Shown in pieces: positions 21,652 through 32,056 of a stretch of DNA of 64,000 nt. A model generated the notes under the pieces. It did no database searches. It worked only from the letters and a program-made list of their open reading frames with translations, and had not been told where the DNA came from. Source of the stretch: Adiantum capillus-veneris. Lineage: Eukaryota > Streptophyta > Polypodiopsida > Polypodiales > Pteridaceae. The stretch is from assembly GCA_014529385.2 (NCBI GenBank), contig CM043949.1:148345850-148409849 (forward strand), in the 5' to 3' direction. How positions within the stretch are numbered: the stretch's first letter is position 1; the number at the start of each line of letters is the position of its first letter. The translations under genes and the position numbers were made by a program.

Positions 21652-22908
21652 ATTCATCAAGGAAAGCAAAGAATGAAGGAAAAAGAGAGAGTACATGAGG
21701 AAGATCAAGCCAAAGCACAAGAACGCATTGCAAAAAGAGGGCTTCTACGACAACAAAAACAAAGTAAACCACCATTGAGAATCAATGTCATTCGACTGAT
21801 GAACTTGGAGGAGGAAACAGTAGAGCCAATAATTACAGTCAAAGTGGGCAACAATCAAGTTGAATCAAAAGCCTTGCTTGATTCGGGTGCTCAAGCAAAT
21901 TTGATCTCTTACGGATTATACCAACAGTTCAAAGTCACAAATCAACTTCAACCTACTCCCCAAGTGCTGGAAAGTAGCACATCACACCCATTGAAAACAT
22001 TAGGATGGACTATATTGCATGTACAACTACATCAATATATTTACCCACACAAATTCTATGTGGTGACAGATGAAAGCACACAACACCCAATGATGCTAGG
22101 GCAACCTTGGCAAAAAGCATACAATGTCCAGATAGACTGGAAAGCAAAGGCGGTCAAAATTCAGCATGAACATGAACAACAGGTGATATCTTTTGCTCAG
22201 CAATACCATCATGATGAACTACAAGCCATGCAATCACAGGCAACAGAGACAAAAGAACAAATACCATCAAAGACCACCATGAAACCTGAGACCAACAACC
22301 AGGTGAAAGCCAACCATGCTAATCGCAGACAGCTAAAGTCACTGGCCACAATGCAAAAATCTAGGCTAACAACACAAGGTAAACGAGTATGGATGAGGAA
22401 GGATAGAAATGCAGTGGTGAAAAAAAAACAATGTAACAATCGGATTCCAACAAAGCAGGCAGTGCAACACAAAATCAAGGTCATAAAACAGATATGGATC
22501 CCAAAGAAAATGCTTAGCCATAACCCAAATGTCACTCACATTTGGATACCAAAGCAAAAGACAAAGGAAATCCCTGCGGTACAAGCACCAATGGAAAGCA
22601 GACATCTGCTGGTCAACAAGGAGAACAGATATATGTGGAGACCTATGATAGACAAACCAGTGGCAAACAAGAAAGTGCCAAACCATCTACAAAAGTCGGT
22701 AGCACCAAACTAACAATGGAAAGCCAAGGCCATAAGGCCCATAGCTATCACATCCCAGCCAATTCTACCCTGAGAAACAGCTACGACTACATCAAAAGTG
22801 TCAGCAGAACAATTGCCTCTTGCCAAAAAGACAATTAAACAGAGAGCAGTAGAATTAGAGATGCTACTTGCAAAGAAAGCAGGAAGCCTCGACGGCGAAT
22901 GCCAATAA
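21652..22908 (+). CDS. G3 second retropepsin-like domain after integrase, with W-P-K repeat tail
   Basis: Open from 21,652 to a TAA at 22,711; the same frame then goes on through two more stops to 22,908. After a charged coil (EKERVHEEDQAKAQERIAKR) comes VESKALLDSGAQANLISYGL, a canonical retropepsin loop with D-S-G-A at residues ~70-73 of the 346-codon stretch. It is followed by HKFYVVTDE and HPMMLGQPW (the LG block). The tail has repeated short motifs: RVWMRK, QIWIPKK, HIWIPKQK, YMWRP. Past the stop it reads KKTIKQRAVELEMLL, matched in G4 as KNTIRQRAHKLQNLL. A second aspartic protease downstream of integrase is not the usual gypsy order. Role unknown. Confidence 0.8.
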
Positions 22909-24660
22909 GCATCTTCCTTATTTCCTTCTCTTGCACAACATTAATTTTTCCATGCATTGACCGAGTATGCATAAAATAGGGCCGCAATAATCGGCCAGGC
23001 ATTAGCACAACTTTTTCAACCTATGCACGGCACATACTCCGAGGCGAAACCTTGTCGTCCGGGAGGACTCCGACTAGGAGGGAGGGAGGCATTCTCAATG
23101 CGGAACCAATAACAGAAACAACAAAAAAGGGCATGATTTTCGACTATTTTAAGGGTTGACATTTGATTGCGAATTTTTTTGGAGTAACCCAAGTATATAT
23201 GCCCTTATACAGCATGAAGCTACAGGTATATGGGGCCAAACGCCAAATCAAGCCCCTAGGTGTGTGTATATAAGTAGAAATAGCCATTTTTCAGGCAAAA
23301 TATTGGTAAAACGGAGAAATCCGGCCATAAAAATTTCATGTGAGTGTATATAATGTGTTGCAGTGATGTTTGTGATCTATTATGATTTTTGGGAATTTTT
23401 TGGGTTTGATTTGCTATTTTCCTTTTAATTTTGCTAATTTTCGGCAGAAAAACTTCAAAAATACAAAAAGCAGGTGAAAAACAGTCGTAATGAAAAACAA
23501 AAAATATGGGAATGATCAGTGACTAAAGGACAACCTATGGTATAGTGGGGGTGCAATTATGAGACTGGAATGGAAAGCGTGTTTTAGCCAGGTTTTGACC
23601 GAAATGACAAATTTCTGGTAAACAGGGCAAATGGAGTCCAAATCAAGAAATTTTTGAGCCTAAACTGCATCTCGCAGAAAGATAGGAGCACATGTCAAAT
23701 TTCATGAAAAATGGTTCATGGACCTCCATTATAAGAAATTTCCACCCCATTTTTAGCTCATTCTCACTATTGACCTTGTGGAGAGAGCTTCTTCCACCTA
23801 GAGCGGATCGACCTTCCAACAGCTTCTACGATGCGCACATCTACCCGACCAACTCCAGACATGAGAGGTAGGCTCACCACCTTGAGCATGTTTGTCATTA
23901 TGTCGCGAAAACTAACGTAGAGGTCACACACAAAGCGAGCGGTAGAGACCTACAAGTAGAGACGGCGGCCTAACGGCTAACCCGAAAGCAACAAGACTTC
24001 ATCGGCAGCTTACCCTAGTCTAGGAGACCAGTCCTGGATAGCCAAAGGCAGTGGGAAAACATCGGGAAAAACCCTAATTCTCAGAAACCCGCAAGAGGCC
24101 ACCAAATGGGAAATCGGCAAAACGGCGACCAAATGCTACCAAAAATTATGGGTAGGAGCATCTCGACATGCTCAACAAGTCCATATGATCCGCATGACCA
24201 AAAAGTGACCCAAAGCAGCACTAAACCTAAGAAACGGCATCAAACACACAAAGCGTCAAAATGCACTTGCGGCCAAACCACAAGTCTGTTTGCCACCAAA
24301 CTTCACGAGCGGCTTTCCTAGACCATCAACAACCAAGTCCTATGGTGGTAGACCACCACAAATCATCAAAGGTATGTAAACACAACCACGGGTGCTTCTA
24401 GAGCGACAAATTGCCAAATAAAGCTCCGATGAAGCCAAAGTCGACAAAAACCATACGGCAAGGATCCCCAAGGGATTGGGAAGCTATGGAGACCAACATC
24501 GAGAAATTTCATCGCCAAAAAGCACTCCAAAAGTCAAAAAACGGCTCGGAGGCTTTGAAGTCCACACAGGGAGTTATACTCGATCCATTTGACTTTTTTG
24601 TTGAAATTAGGCTCAAAAGGGACTTAAGGGGGCAAAGGGCAAGCACTGGGAGCACTAACA
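22909..24660 (+). other. G3 3' region, non-coding; related to the G4 tail
   Basis: No gene is supported. A purine run (AGGAGGGAGGGAGG) at about 23,078-23,092 could be a polypurine tract, but no TG-starting LTR follows directly. From about 23,400 to 24,100 it matches the region after G4 pol (46.98-47.6 kb), for example GGAGTCCAAATCAAGAAATT here against GGAGTCCGATTGAGGAAATT there. This suggests shared LTR or 3' UTR sequence. The short ORFs in this stretch are not conserved. Confidence 0.5.
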
Positions 24661-25560
24661 CTGAAAAAATCATCAGGAGACATCCTACGCGTAGGATGTC
24701 TCAAGGGAACTTTTTGGCACAAAACCCAACAATTTTTGTCATGCACATGTTCTGAATGACATTTGCAAGCCCTACACCAAGTTTCATCACATTTGGATCA
24801 GATTTGACCTCATATGCATGGAAAAACGCAAAGTTAGGGCATAGAGGCAATAATGGGCCATTGACCTACCAAATCTTGTCCAAATCTCATGAAACTTGCA
24901 CAACACATTCACATACACATCAGCTAAATTTATGTGGGGTCAGGGAGTAAAAATGAGGAATTAGACATCCTACGCGTAGGATGTCTAATGGACCTTTTCG
25001 GAATGGAAGAAAAGTTTTGTCATTCCAGATTTGATTACCTCATCAGCAAGAGCCCATATGTCAAGTTTGAAGCCATTCTAATCACTTTTGACCCCCAACA
25101 CCTTCAAGAAACACTTTTTGAGCCCAAAAACACCTCACAGAGCTCTACAGGCATCAAATCTTATCCAAATCCAAATCCAAGAACATGGCCATGTTCCATA
25201 GGCCAAGGAAAACCCACATAACAAGTTTCATGCAATTCTGATGAAATAGACATCTTACACATAGGATGTCTTAAGCTTAAAGTTAGCCTTCTGTGCAAGA
25301 AATGACATCATAGGAGCCAACACCATGATGCATTGAGCCCATATACCAAGTTTCAACCCATTTGGACATCAATTGCTACCCATGATGGACAATCTACCCA
25401 AATTGTGACCTAAAGCCTCAATCAACCCAAAAATCCACTTTTTGACATCCAAATTCAAATCCAAGCTTATAACCATGTTCCATGAGCCTTACACTACCTA
25501 CATGTCAAGTATGAACCAATTCTGAAGAAAAAGACATCCTACGCGTAGGATGTCTAGATG
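24661..25560. repeat. Tandem repeat, ~285-bp unit, each with a 24-bp palindrome
   Basis: The palindrome (core CATCCTACGCGTAGGATG, extending three more bases on each side) starts at 24,678, 24,963, 25,248 and 25,532, giving spacings of 285, 285 and 284. The first, second and fourth are perfect; the third has a few changes. The second extends to 28 bp. Between palindromes the units share weaker blocks such as CCAAGTTTCA followed by CATTTGGA. Hypervariable tandem arrays in the 3' untranslated region are known from large plant gypsy elements and can seed satellites. Confidence 0.85.
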
Positions 25561-25721
25561 GATTTTTTTTTGCCAGAGTTGCACTGTGAGCACATACACA
25601 GCTTCACAAGTTCCTTTTAAGCTATAATTCCAATTTTCAAGTCATTTGGATAAGAAAAACTTAGTTTAGCGGCTGATATGGAAAAAACACTAACTTTGGA
25701 TTGCTGAGTGCAACAGGATCT

Positions 25722-28700
25722 ATGGCAGCCTCGATGTCACCGGCAAAGAAGAAGAGAATGACAATCAAAGATTATTTGGACGAGGTGGACCCTTTTTTCA
25801 TTCCAGAGGGCACACTAAAGCCCACCAGCACCTGGATACAAGAAGATCTGTTAGATTGAAACGACCTAAAGATCTACCAGGGAGTGTTCAAAGACAATGA
25901 AGGCAATGTAATAGAGCTTCCAATGCTGCCAAGAGATCTCAATGAATTTGTCCGAAGCAAAATGTCTGGCTACTTGGAGAAAATTGACCTCCATAACTAT
26001 TTCGAAGCAATACCAACAGGGGTGGACGTCAAAAGAGTATGTGAGTTTGTAACAAGCATCAAAGAGGATGGAGTGGCCAAGGTGACAGATTTGCACGGCA
26101 TACCCGATACAGAAATCATAATCACGGAGCGGGTTGCAGCCCATGCACTAGATCTCTCCAATCAGGGAGACAGTGTGACAAAAAGAAGGGATGAAGTCAA
26201 GGTGTACAAAGAGAAAAAGGCCAATTACATCTTTGAGGACATCGCAACCCAAAGGTGGCGATCATGAGCCAATTGTACAATCAGTACTTCCACATGTGCA
26301 CGAAGAGGCCACAAAAGTACAGGATGCCTCCAGGTGCAATTGCCACAACGTTTACTTGGGCAATGACAAAAGGCACCCCAAAGATAATCAACTATGCGGT
26401 ATACATACATGACAACTTGGTAAAAATGGGAAACAAAAATCCAACCTACATAATGCCAGGAGAAATGATAACCAAGGTAATTTATGCAGCACTACACGCC
26501 AAGGGAAGGTGGCGTGACCCCCGATCTCAGAATGACTGGCTAAGGGTAAAGGAAGACAAAGAAGACGAGCCACAACGAGCACCAAGGGTGGCTACAAGGT
26601 TGAAGAGACGGCTAGAGCCATTTGCAGAGGAGCAACCTGAGCAGAAGAAAGGAAAAAAGGAATCTGCTCAAGTGCCAGCCAAAGAGACAAGATCACAAAA
26701 AGCGGCTAGACTCGAGAGGCTGATGGAGAGTTTCCGAGCAGAAAGAGCCCTCAAGGGTGATTTAAACGAATTATGGAAGCCATCTCTCGAGTCTATGTCC
26801 GGATCATCCAGAAGAGTGCAGAGGGACAGCTTTGAAGACTATATCAAGAATTTCGAGATCCTTGATGCTGCAGCGGAAAACATTCCCCATGTCCCTTTCA
26901 CCGAGGAAGAAGTGGAGCAGATAAGGCAGACATTGCTAGATGAACAAGACAGCCAAGAAAGGGAAAGAAAAACGAAAGTGGATAGAGACTTAAAGGGCAA
27001 AACCGTAGCTTTACCATATATCCCTAAACCCAGCCCATAGCCATCACCGCCACCATCACCACCTCCTAGCAGCCCTCCACCAGAGAATAAGGAGGCTGAG
27101 GACAAACAAGAAGAACACCAGGGTGAGGAGCAAGAGCAAAGGCAAGAACCTAAGCCCAAAGAAGAGGCCACGCCTGCGTCTGAGTAAAAAGAACTAGAGG
27201 AGGCATATTATGCATTTTTGGACCTGCTAGCTGTAAGCTATACAAGGGAAGAAGCCGCCTCAGTCGCATTGAACTTAGCGAGGACACAGCATAAAGAACA
27301 GATGCCAGGCATCTGGCTAGTTGAGCTAAAGGAAATTGCTACCAACACGGTAGACCTGCACCCGCCCTCTAATGATTGGGACGTGGTGATGACAATGCTA
27401 GCTGGAATAAGAGCACAATCTGTGGCATCAGACGAAGAATTGATAACTCTAAAGGCCACCGAAGAAAAGACCAAGAGGGAAATGGATACTGTGCAGGCAC
27501 AAAACCAAGGACAAAAAGAGAGAGAAGCTGACCTCCAGGCTAGCTTGGCAACGGCTCTACAAAACTGCCAAGCAAAGGAAGAAGCAAATGAGGCAGTAGC
27601 AAAAAGATTACAAGCAGCTGAAGTAGAGTGTCTGCCACTCAGCAAGTCATTGCAAGATGCCGAAAAAGAATGGGATAATCTGACGCTCCAGCTAGCAGAA
27701 GAAACTAAAGAAGTAGAAGCCATGAGGAATGCCAAGGAAAAGGCGGAGATAGAACAAGAAGCAAGCCTGGATGAAGTCCTTGAGCTCAAGGACCAATTAA
27801 AATTCAAATATCAAACCATCGAGAGGCTGCGAGCATCACCTGCTAGAGTTAGAGCTACGAGCTCGACTCAAATCATTTCCGAGAGTCAAATATATGAGGA
27901 GCAAATGCAAGAACTCCAGAGGGAGCTGACTCTTGAGAAGAAGCAGAGGTTGATGATGGCTGAAGGTTCTATCGCAATGCAAACCAGAATGGAAGACAGC
28001 AAAAAATCCCTACAGGAAGAATTGGAGAGCATAAAGATAAAGCTCGAGGAGGCTGAAAAAGTAAACGCTGAACTCAATGACCTCCTCGTGACTATGGGCA
28101 AAGAAGCTGAAGCGGAAAAGCAGACACTCCTTAAGCAAATTGAGGAGTTGAAAGGCCGGCAACAAGCAGAAGCAGAAAGCTCAGGGCCAGCTGCCAATGA
28201 GGGCATCGACCTAGATAATGTTGCAGATCCTGTGGACACACCCATGCCAGAGGAAAGCACAGTAGGATCCTCTCAAGAGCCACAGGATCTAACACAAGAA
28301 GAGGAGTAAAAATTGCGTAAAGCAATAGAGGCAGAGCTCAGAGAAAGCACAAAGGAAGCCTTGGAATGGGAACAGAGGGTTTTCAAATCTATGACAATTC
28401 AAAGAATTGATGCCAGCAATATCAGGCGTGAATGGCTTCAACCCTCTCTCCCATATCCATTGCTGAAATATGAGGCGGCAACAATAAATAGGCGAATCAG
28501 AGAAGAGCCAACGGTCCCTCTCTACAACGCAGACACCTCAAGGCCAGAAGGAGTAAAGCTCATAGTGGATTCTCATCCAAAGTGGAGAAAGGCTTGGCTT
28601 ACCAAGTACCCGCAAGACCTAATACACTTGGTAGAGTCACCTAAACACATGAGAGACAACCTTAGCTTCTATTCTCTACCAAGGGTTAGGACGTGGAAAG

Positions 28701-29144
28701 CACAAGAAATCTTACAAAGAAGCGAACCCACTTGGCTGAACTACCCAAAGCTACCAGGTGTGAAGGAAGATGAGAGAATAAGTGTACATTAAATGGTGAA
28801 AACCCTAACGGGCGCCAGACCTTACATGCATTATGATGAGAAAGATCTGCAAAACCATCGTAGCAGTGTTCGAGACCTTCAAGCCGGGCCAGGTGACTGA
28901 CAGCATATTCTTCTTCCAGGATACATATATATGTACTTATGATATGTCAGGTCAGCCTTCCAAGGAGGTGATACATGCGTTTTATCAAAGAATTATGTTT
29001 CTCCCATCCTATCACCTCCAGGCATTTGAAGAAGCATTCTACACGAGGTTCTTCACCATGCATACAGATATCTGTTGCCCAACAATGCTAAATCTACATG
29101 CACGGTACGAATCACTGCTAAAGATGCGGGAGACCATAAGATGA
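25722..29144 (+). pseudogene. ORF X, ~1,140 codons, unknown coiled-coil protein
   Basis: Start ATG at 25,722 (MAASMSPAKKKRMTIKDYLD). The frame is broken by a TGA at about 25,857, a one-base slip near 26,250, stops at 27,038 and 27,185, TAA at 28,307, and another slip with a stop near 28,790-28,850. Domains in order: a globular part (DLHGIPDTEIIITERVAAH, YRMPPGAIATTFTWAM, PTYIMPGEMITKVIYAALH); a Pro/Glu-rich hinge; a coiled coil from about 27,450 to 28,190; and a C-terminal part (WLQPSLPYPLLKYE, AWLTKYPQDLIHLV, FEEAFYTRFF). It is followed by a polypurine tract and LTR, so it is probably an extra ORF of a retroelement. No named family recognised. Confidence 0.65.
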
Positions 29145-29181
29145 AGCAAAGGATCAAGGCCATGTCGGGGACGACATGAAC

Positions 29182-29195
29182 AAGGAGGGGGGGGA
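29182..29195 (+). promoter_or_regulatory. Polypurine tract
   Basis: AAGGAGGGGGGGGA directly precedes a TG-starting LTR. It would prime plus-strand DNA synthesis. It places the end of an LTR element here, 37 bp after ORF X. Confidence 0.75.
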
Positions 29196-29786
29196 TGTTA
29201 GAAGCTGGACACACCCCACGATATCTAAGTACTCGGCGGACTATTATTTTTGTAATTATTCACTCATTGAGGAAAAACCAATTTTTCACATTGTACATAT
29301 TGGGACTTACACAATTTTTCAGATTGTATCCCAGTTTTGATAGTTAGATTGAGTAGATGGTTGATTTTGGAACTTTAGGGTTTGAGAAGTTGTAAGGTAT
29401 ATATACCACTTTTTGACCTTAATGAATGATCTTTTGTCATTTTTAAAACAAGTTTGAAGTCTGTGAGTGAGCGTACTGTGTACGTGAGAGAGAGTGTGAG
29501 CTTCGTCTTGATGCTACGTGTGCTATAGTGGTCGGAATCGGCTACGAAGAAGTGCAGCGTGTTGCCCCCGACAAGATCTATAAGCCGATACCAACATTGC
29601 GCGCGTACGGTCCGGTTTTGGGAGCTCCTTCTACGAGCTTCATCAGTTGTTTGGGTGAGCATACGTTATCTGATTTCACATTGCTTGCTTCCACGCGCGT
29701 GCGGGTCCAGCTTCGTCCTTAGCTGACATTACTTGTTAGGTGAGTTCTCGCTGTGCTGACGTCCATCGCGGCGTACCCGTCCACCA
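29196..29786 (+). repeat. 3' LTR of the ORF X element
   Basis: Starts TGTTAGAAGC right after the polypurine tract. It contains a TATA-like GGTATATATACC near 29,397, an AATGAATG poly(A)-like site soon after, and a GC-richer 3' half. The end is placed at the CCACCA at 29,786, because G4 pol-like sequence resumes at about 29,790. No second copy is seen in the window, so the 5' LTR is absent or unrecognised and the end is tentative. The LTR does not resemble 12.5-13.2 kb. Confidence 0.6.
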
Positions 29787-31129
29787 GAAACTCAAGAAAA
29801 ACCTAAGCACCAGGATGATGAATCATCCATGACACGAGTTGAATGAAAGAAAAAATATCAAGAGTGGAAGAAAACTCTAAAAGAGATGTATACCACTGAA
29901 ATGGAAACAACCAAGGAAGATAATAAAGATGTAATGAGTGATCGTCCCATTACAAGAAATGTACTCTCCAAGACCGAAGATCATAGTGGAACAACCTGTA
30001 AGGAAACTAAGAAAGCAGGGGGAGTCATATGAAGGACCTGAAAATGCAGACAAAATAGATTTAGCCGAACAAGGAGAAGAGCCCAGACCTTCCTACATTG
30101 CGAACGACTTGATTGAAGAATAAGAAGAGCTTTTGCTAAGCTTACTAAAATAATATTGAGATATCTTTGCTTGGTTTTATAAGATCTCAAGGGTGTTGAT
30201 CCATAGATTTGACATACCATACCTATGAGAGATGATGCAAAACCATGTAGACAACGGCCATTACTTATAATGAAACATTTTCCAAAAAGATCAAAGAAGA
30301 GAAAGAGAAGCTCAAGGAAGCCAAATTCATTTATGAAACTAAACACACAGATTAAGTGTCTCCAATTGTGGTGGTACCCATGAATAATGGAAAACTAAGA
30401 TTATGTGTCAATCTCAAGAAAGTGAATGCAGCCACCATTAGACATAAATACCCTCTTTCAATCACTGAGCATGTTTTAGAACGAGTTGCAAGAAAAGAAT
30501 CTTACAGCTTTTTAGATGCCTTTTTGGGGTACAATCAAATTTTGGTTGATCCAAAAGATCAGCATGAAACTGACTTTCCAATTGAATGGCGTATTTTTGC
30601 CTATAGGGTTGTTCCTTTTGGGCTAACTAATGCTCCTGTACCACCTTTCAAAGATTGATGAGCCATGCTTTCAAAGAATATTTTAGAAATTTCTTGGAAG
30701 TATATATGGATGATTTATGTGTACATTCATTGATCCGAGCTGATCATTTTGAACATCTCAAAAAGGACTTCAAAAAATGTAGACTTTATAGGATTTGCTT
30801 AAATCCTTAAAAGTGCACATTTATGGGCAGACCAGGAAAAATTCTTGGACATATAGTGTCTAAAAACGGCATAACGATCGATATGGATAAAATTCATGTT
30901 ATTGCTCAATTGACTAGACCAACAACAGTCAAAGGGGTCAGGCTTTCATGGGACATTGTGGATATTATAGACGATTCATTTGTATGTATGCTATAATTGC
31001 AAAACCCATGTATGTCCTGATTGCACTCTTTATAGTGTGAAGAATCCTTCATGAAGCTTAAACAATCTCTCACTACAACCCCACTAAAAAACACTACATT
31101 GGAATAAGATATTTCATGTATATGTTGAT
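29787..31129 (+). pseudogene. G4 reverse transcriptase, heavily mutated
   Basis: Closest relative in the window is G3 RT. Visible pieces: SYEGPENADKIDLAEQGEEP and SYIANDL, then a shifted stretch to about 30,350, then SPIVVVPMNNGKLRLCVNL, AATIRHKYPLSITEHVLE, SYSFLDAFLGYNQI and VVPFGLTNAP. A stop and shift follow near 30,650, then a YMDD-box counterpart near 30,700 (VYMDDLCVHS). Many stops and frameshifts. It starts immediately after the 29.2-29.8 kb LTR, so its gag and protease are missing on this side. Confidence 0.8.
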
Positions 31130-31687
31130 GCTTCCAATTTTGCCATTAGGTGTATATTAGCTTAACCAGGAAACAAAAATATTGATTCTCCCATTTCCTA
31201 TGCTAGTAGACATCTGAATGTGGCAGTGAATGTGGCAGAGAAAAATTGTACAACCATTGAAAGAGAAGGACTAGGAATTATCTATGCCCTTAAAATGTAT
31301 AGACATTATTTATTAGCAAAGAACTTTTTGTTCTTTGTGGACCACCAAGATTTATTGTTTTTGGTCAACAAGCCATGCAACACAAGGCGAATAGAGAGAT
31401 GGTTCATCATTCTTTTGGAATTTGATTGCACTGTAGTTGTAAAAAAGGGAACCACACACCAAAGAGTAGATCATTTATCAAGTATTATTTTAGGAGAATC
31501 ACCAAAAGGGGTAGATGATGATCTACCAAATGCATATCTGCTCTCCGTGAAAATGATACCCCTTGGGTCAGAAAATATGGTTTCATTGATGATAATAGAT
31601 CAAGTGGATTCTCAAATATCTCTTCCTATTACACCAGGATTAGTTGGACAATCGGCTATGTATCAATTACTAGCTAGAAATCTATAA
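31130..31687 (+). pseudogene. G4 RNase H
   Basis: Frame 31,220-31,687 reads TTIEREGLGIIYALK (Glu position), FFVDHQDLLFLVNKP (Asp position), then RWFIILLEFDCTVVVKKG and HQRVDHLSSI. The first catalytic Asp should lie just upstream in YVDASNFAI at about 31,120-31,145. It retains the part that G3 lost by a small deletion (LFLVNKPCN), which is how that deletion was recognised. Separated from the next zinc module by a stop at 31,685. Confidence 0.8.
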
Positions 31688-31912
31688 AAAAGGAATCAAG
31701 ATGGAATATTTCTTTTGTGTATTAATACTAATGAGAAAACCCAATACCTAAATCAAGCACACATTACCATAGTAGGACTTCATTTTGCGAAAGACCAAAC
31801 TATGCAAGGGATCCTGAGACTTGGAGTATTTTAGCCAATCATCAGGAGTGATGTTCACTCATTTGTGGAAGACTATCTTCAATGCTAGAAACAAACACTC
31901 GTACCTCATGTG
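31688..31912 (+). pseudogene. G4 first H2C2 module (decayed)
   Basis: Reads NQDGIFLLCINTNEKTQYLN, then AHITIVGLHFAKDQTM, then a stop, then RSDVHSFVEDYLQC. It aligns with the G3 module at 20.1-20.34 kb, including both His positions and the first Cys. Past it, sequence matching the G3 linker can be followed to about 32,050, after a short repeat. Confidence 0.55.
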
Positions 31913-31996
31913 ACATTATTTTAAATCTCACTTGTTCATAAGTGAGATTTAAATCTCACTTGTTCATTATTTTAAATCTCACTTGTTCATAAGTAG
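31913..31996. repeat. Short tandem/inverted repeat
   Basis: Three copies of an ATTTAAATCTCACTTGTTCAT unit, the first carrying an adjoining inverted piece (TTCATAAGTGAGATTTAAAT). A local duplication inside G4. Confidence 0.8.
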
Positions 31997-32056
31997 AGTA
32001 GCTATATAGTTACTTACTTATCAAGCAGAACATTTTTGGAAGATATGCGTAAACAC

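Noticed and set aside
22209-22686. Minus-strand ORFs of ~106 codons with hydrophobic stretches that look membrane-like
   Set aside because: Antisense of the Gln/Lys/Trp-rich tail of the post-integrase protein; the plus-strand frame is conserved in G4.
23078-23092. Purine run as the polypurine tract and LTR start of G3
   Set aside because: The following bases are CATTCTC rather than TG, and no matching 5' LTR start was found, so I did not place an LTR boundary there.
24661-25560. CRISPR-like regular palindromes
   Set aside because: The spacing of ~285 bp and related spacers mark a tandem repeat in a plant retroelement, not a CRISPR array.
27238-28260. Ser-rich ORFs of 124-189 codons on the minus strand
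   Set aside because: They are antisense shadows of the Glu/Lys-rich coiled coil of ORF X.
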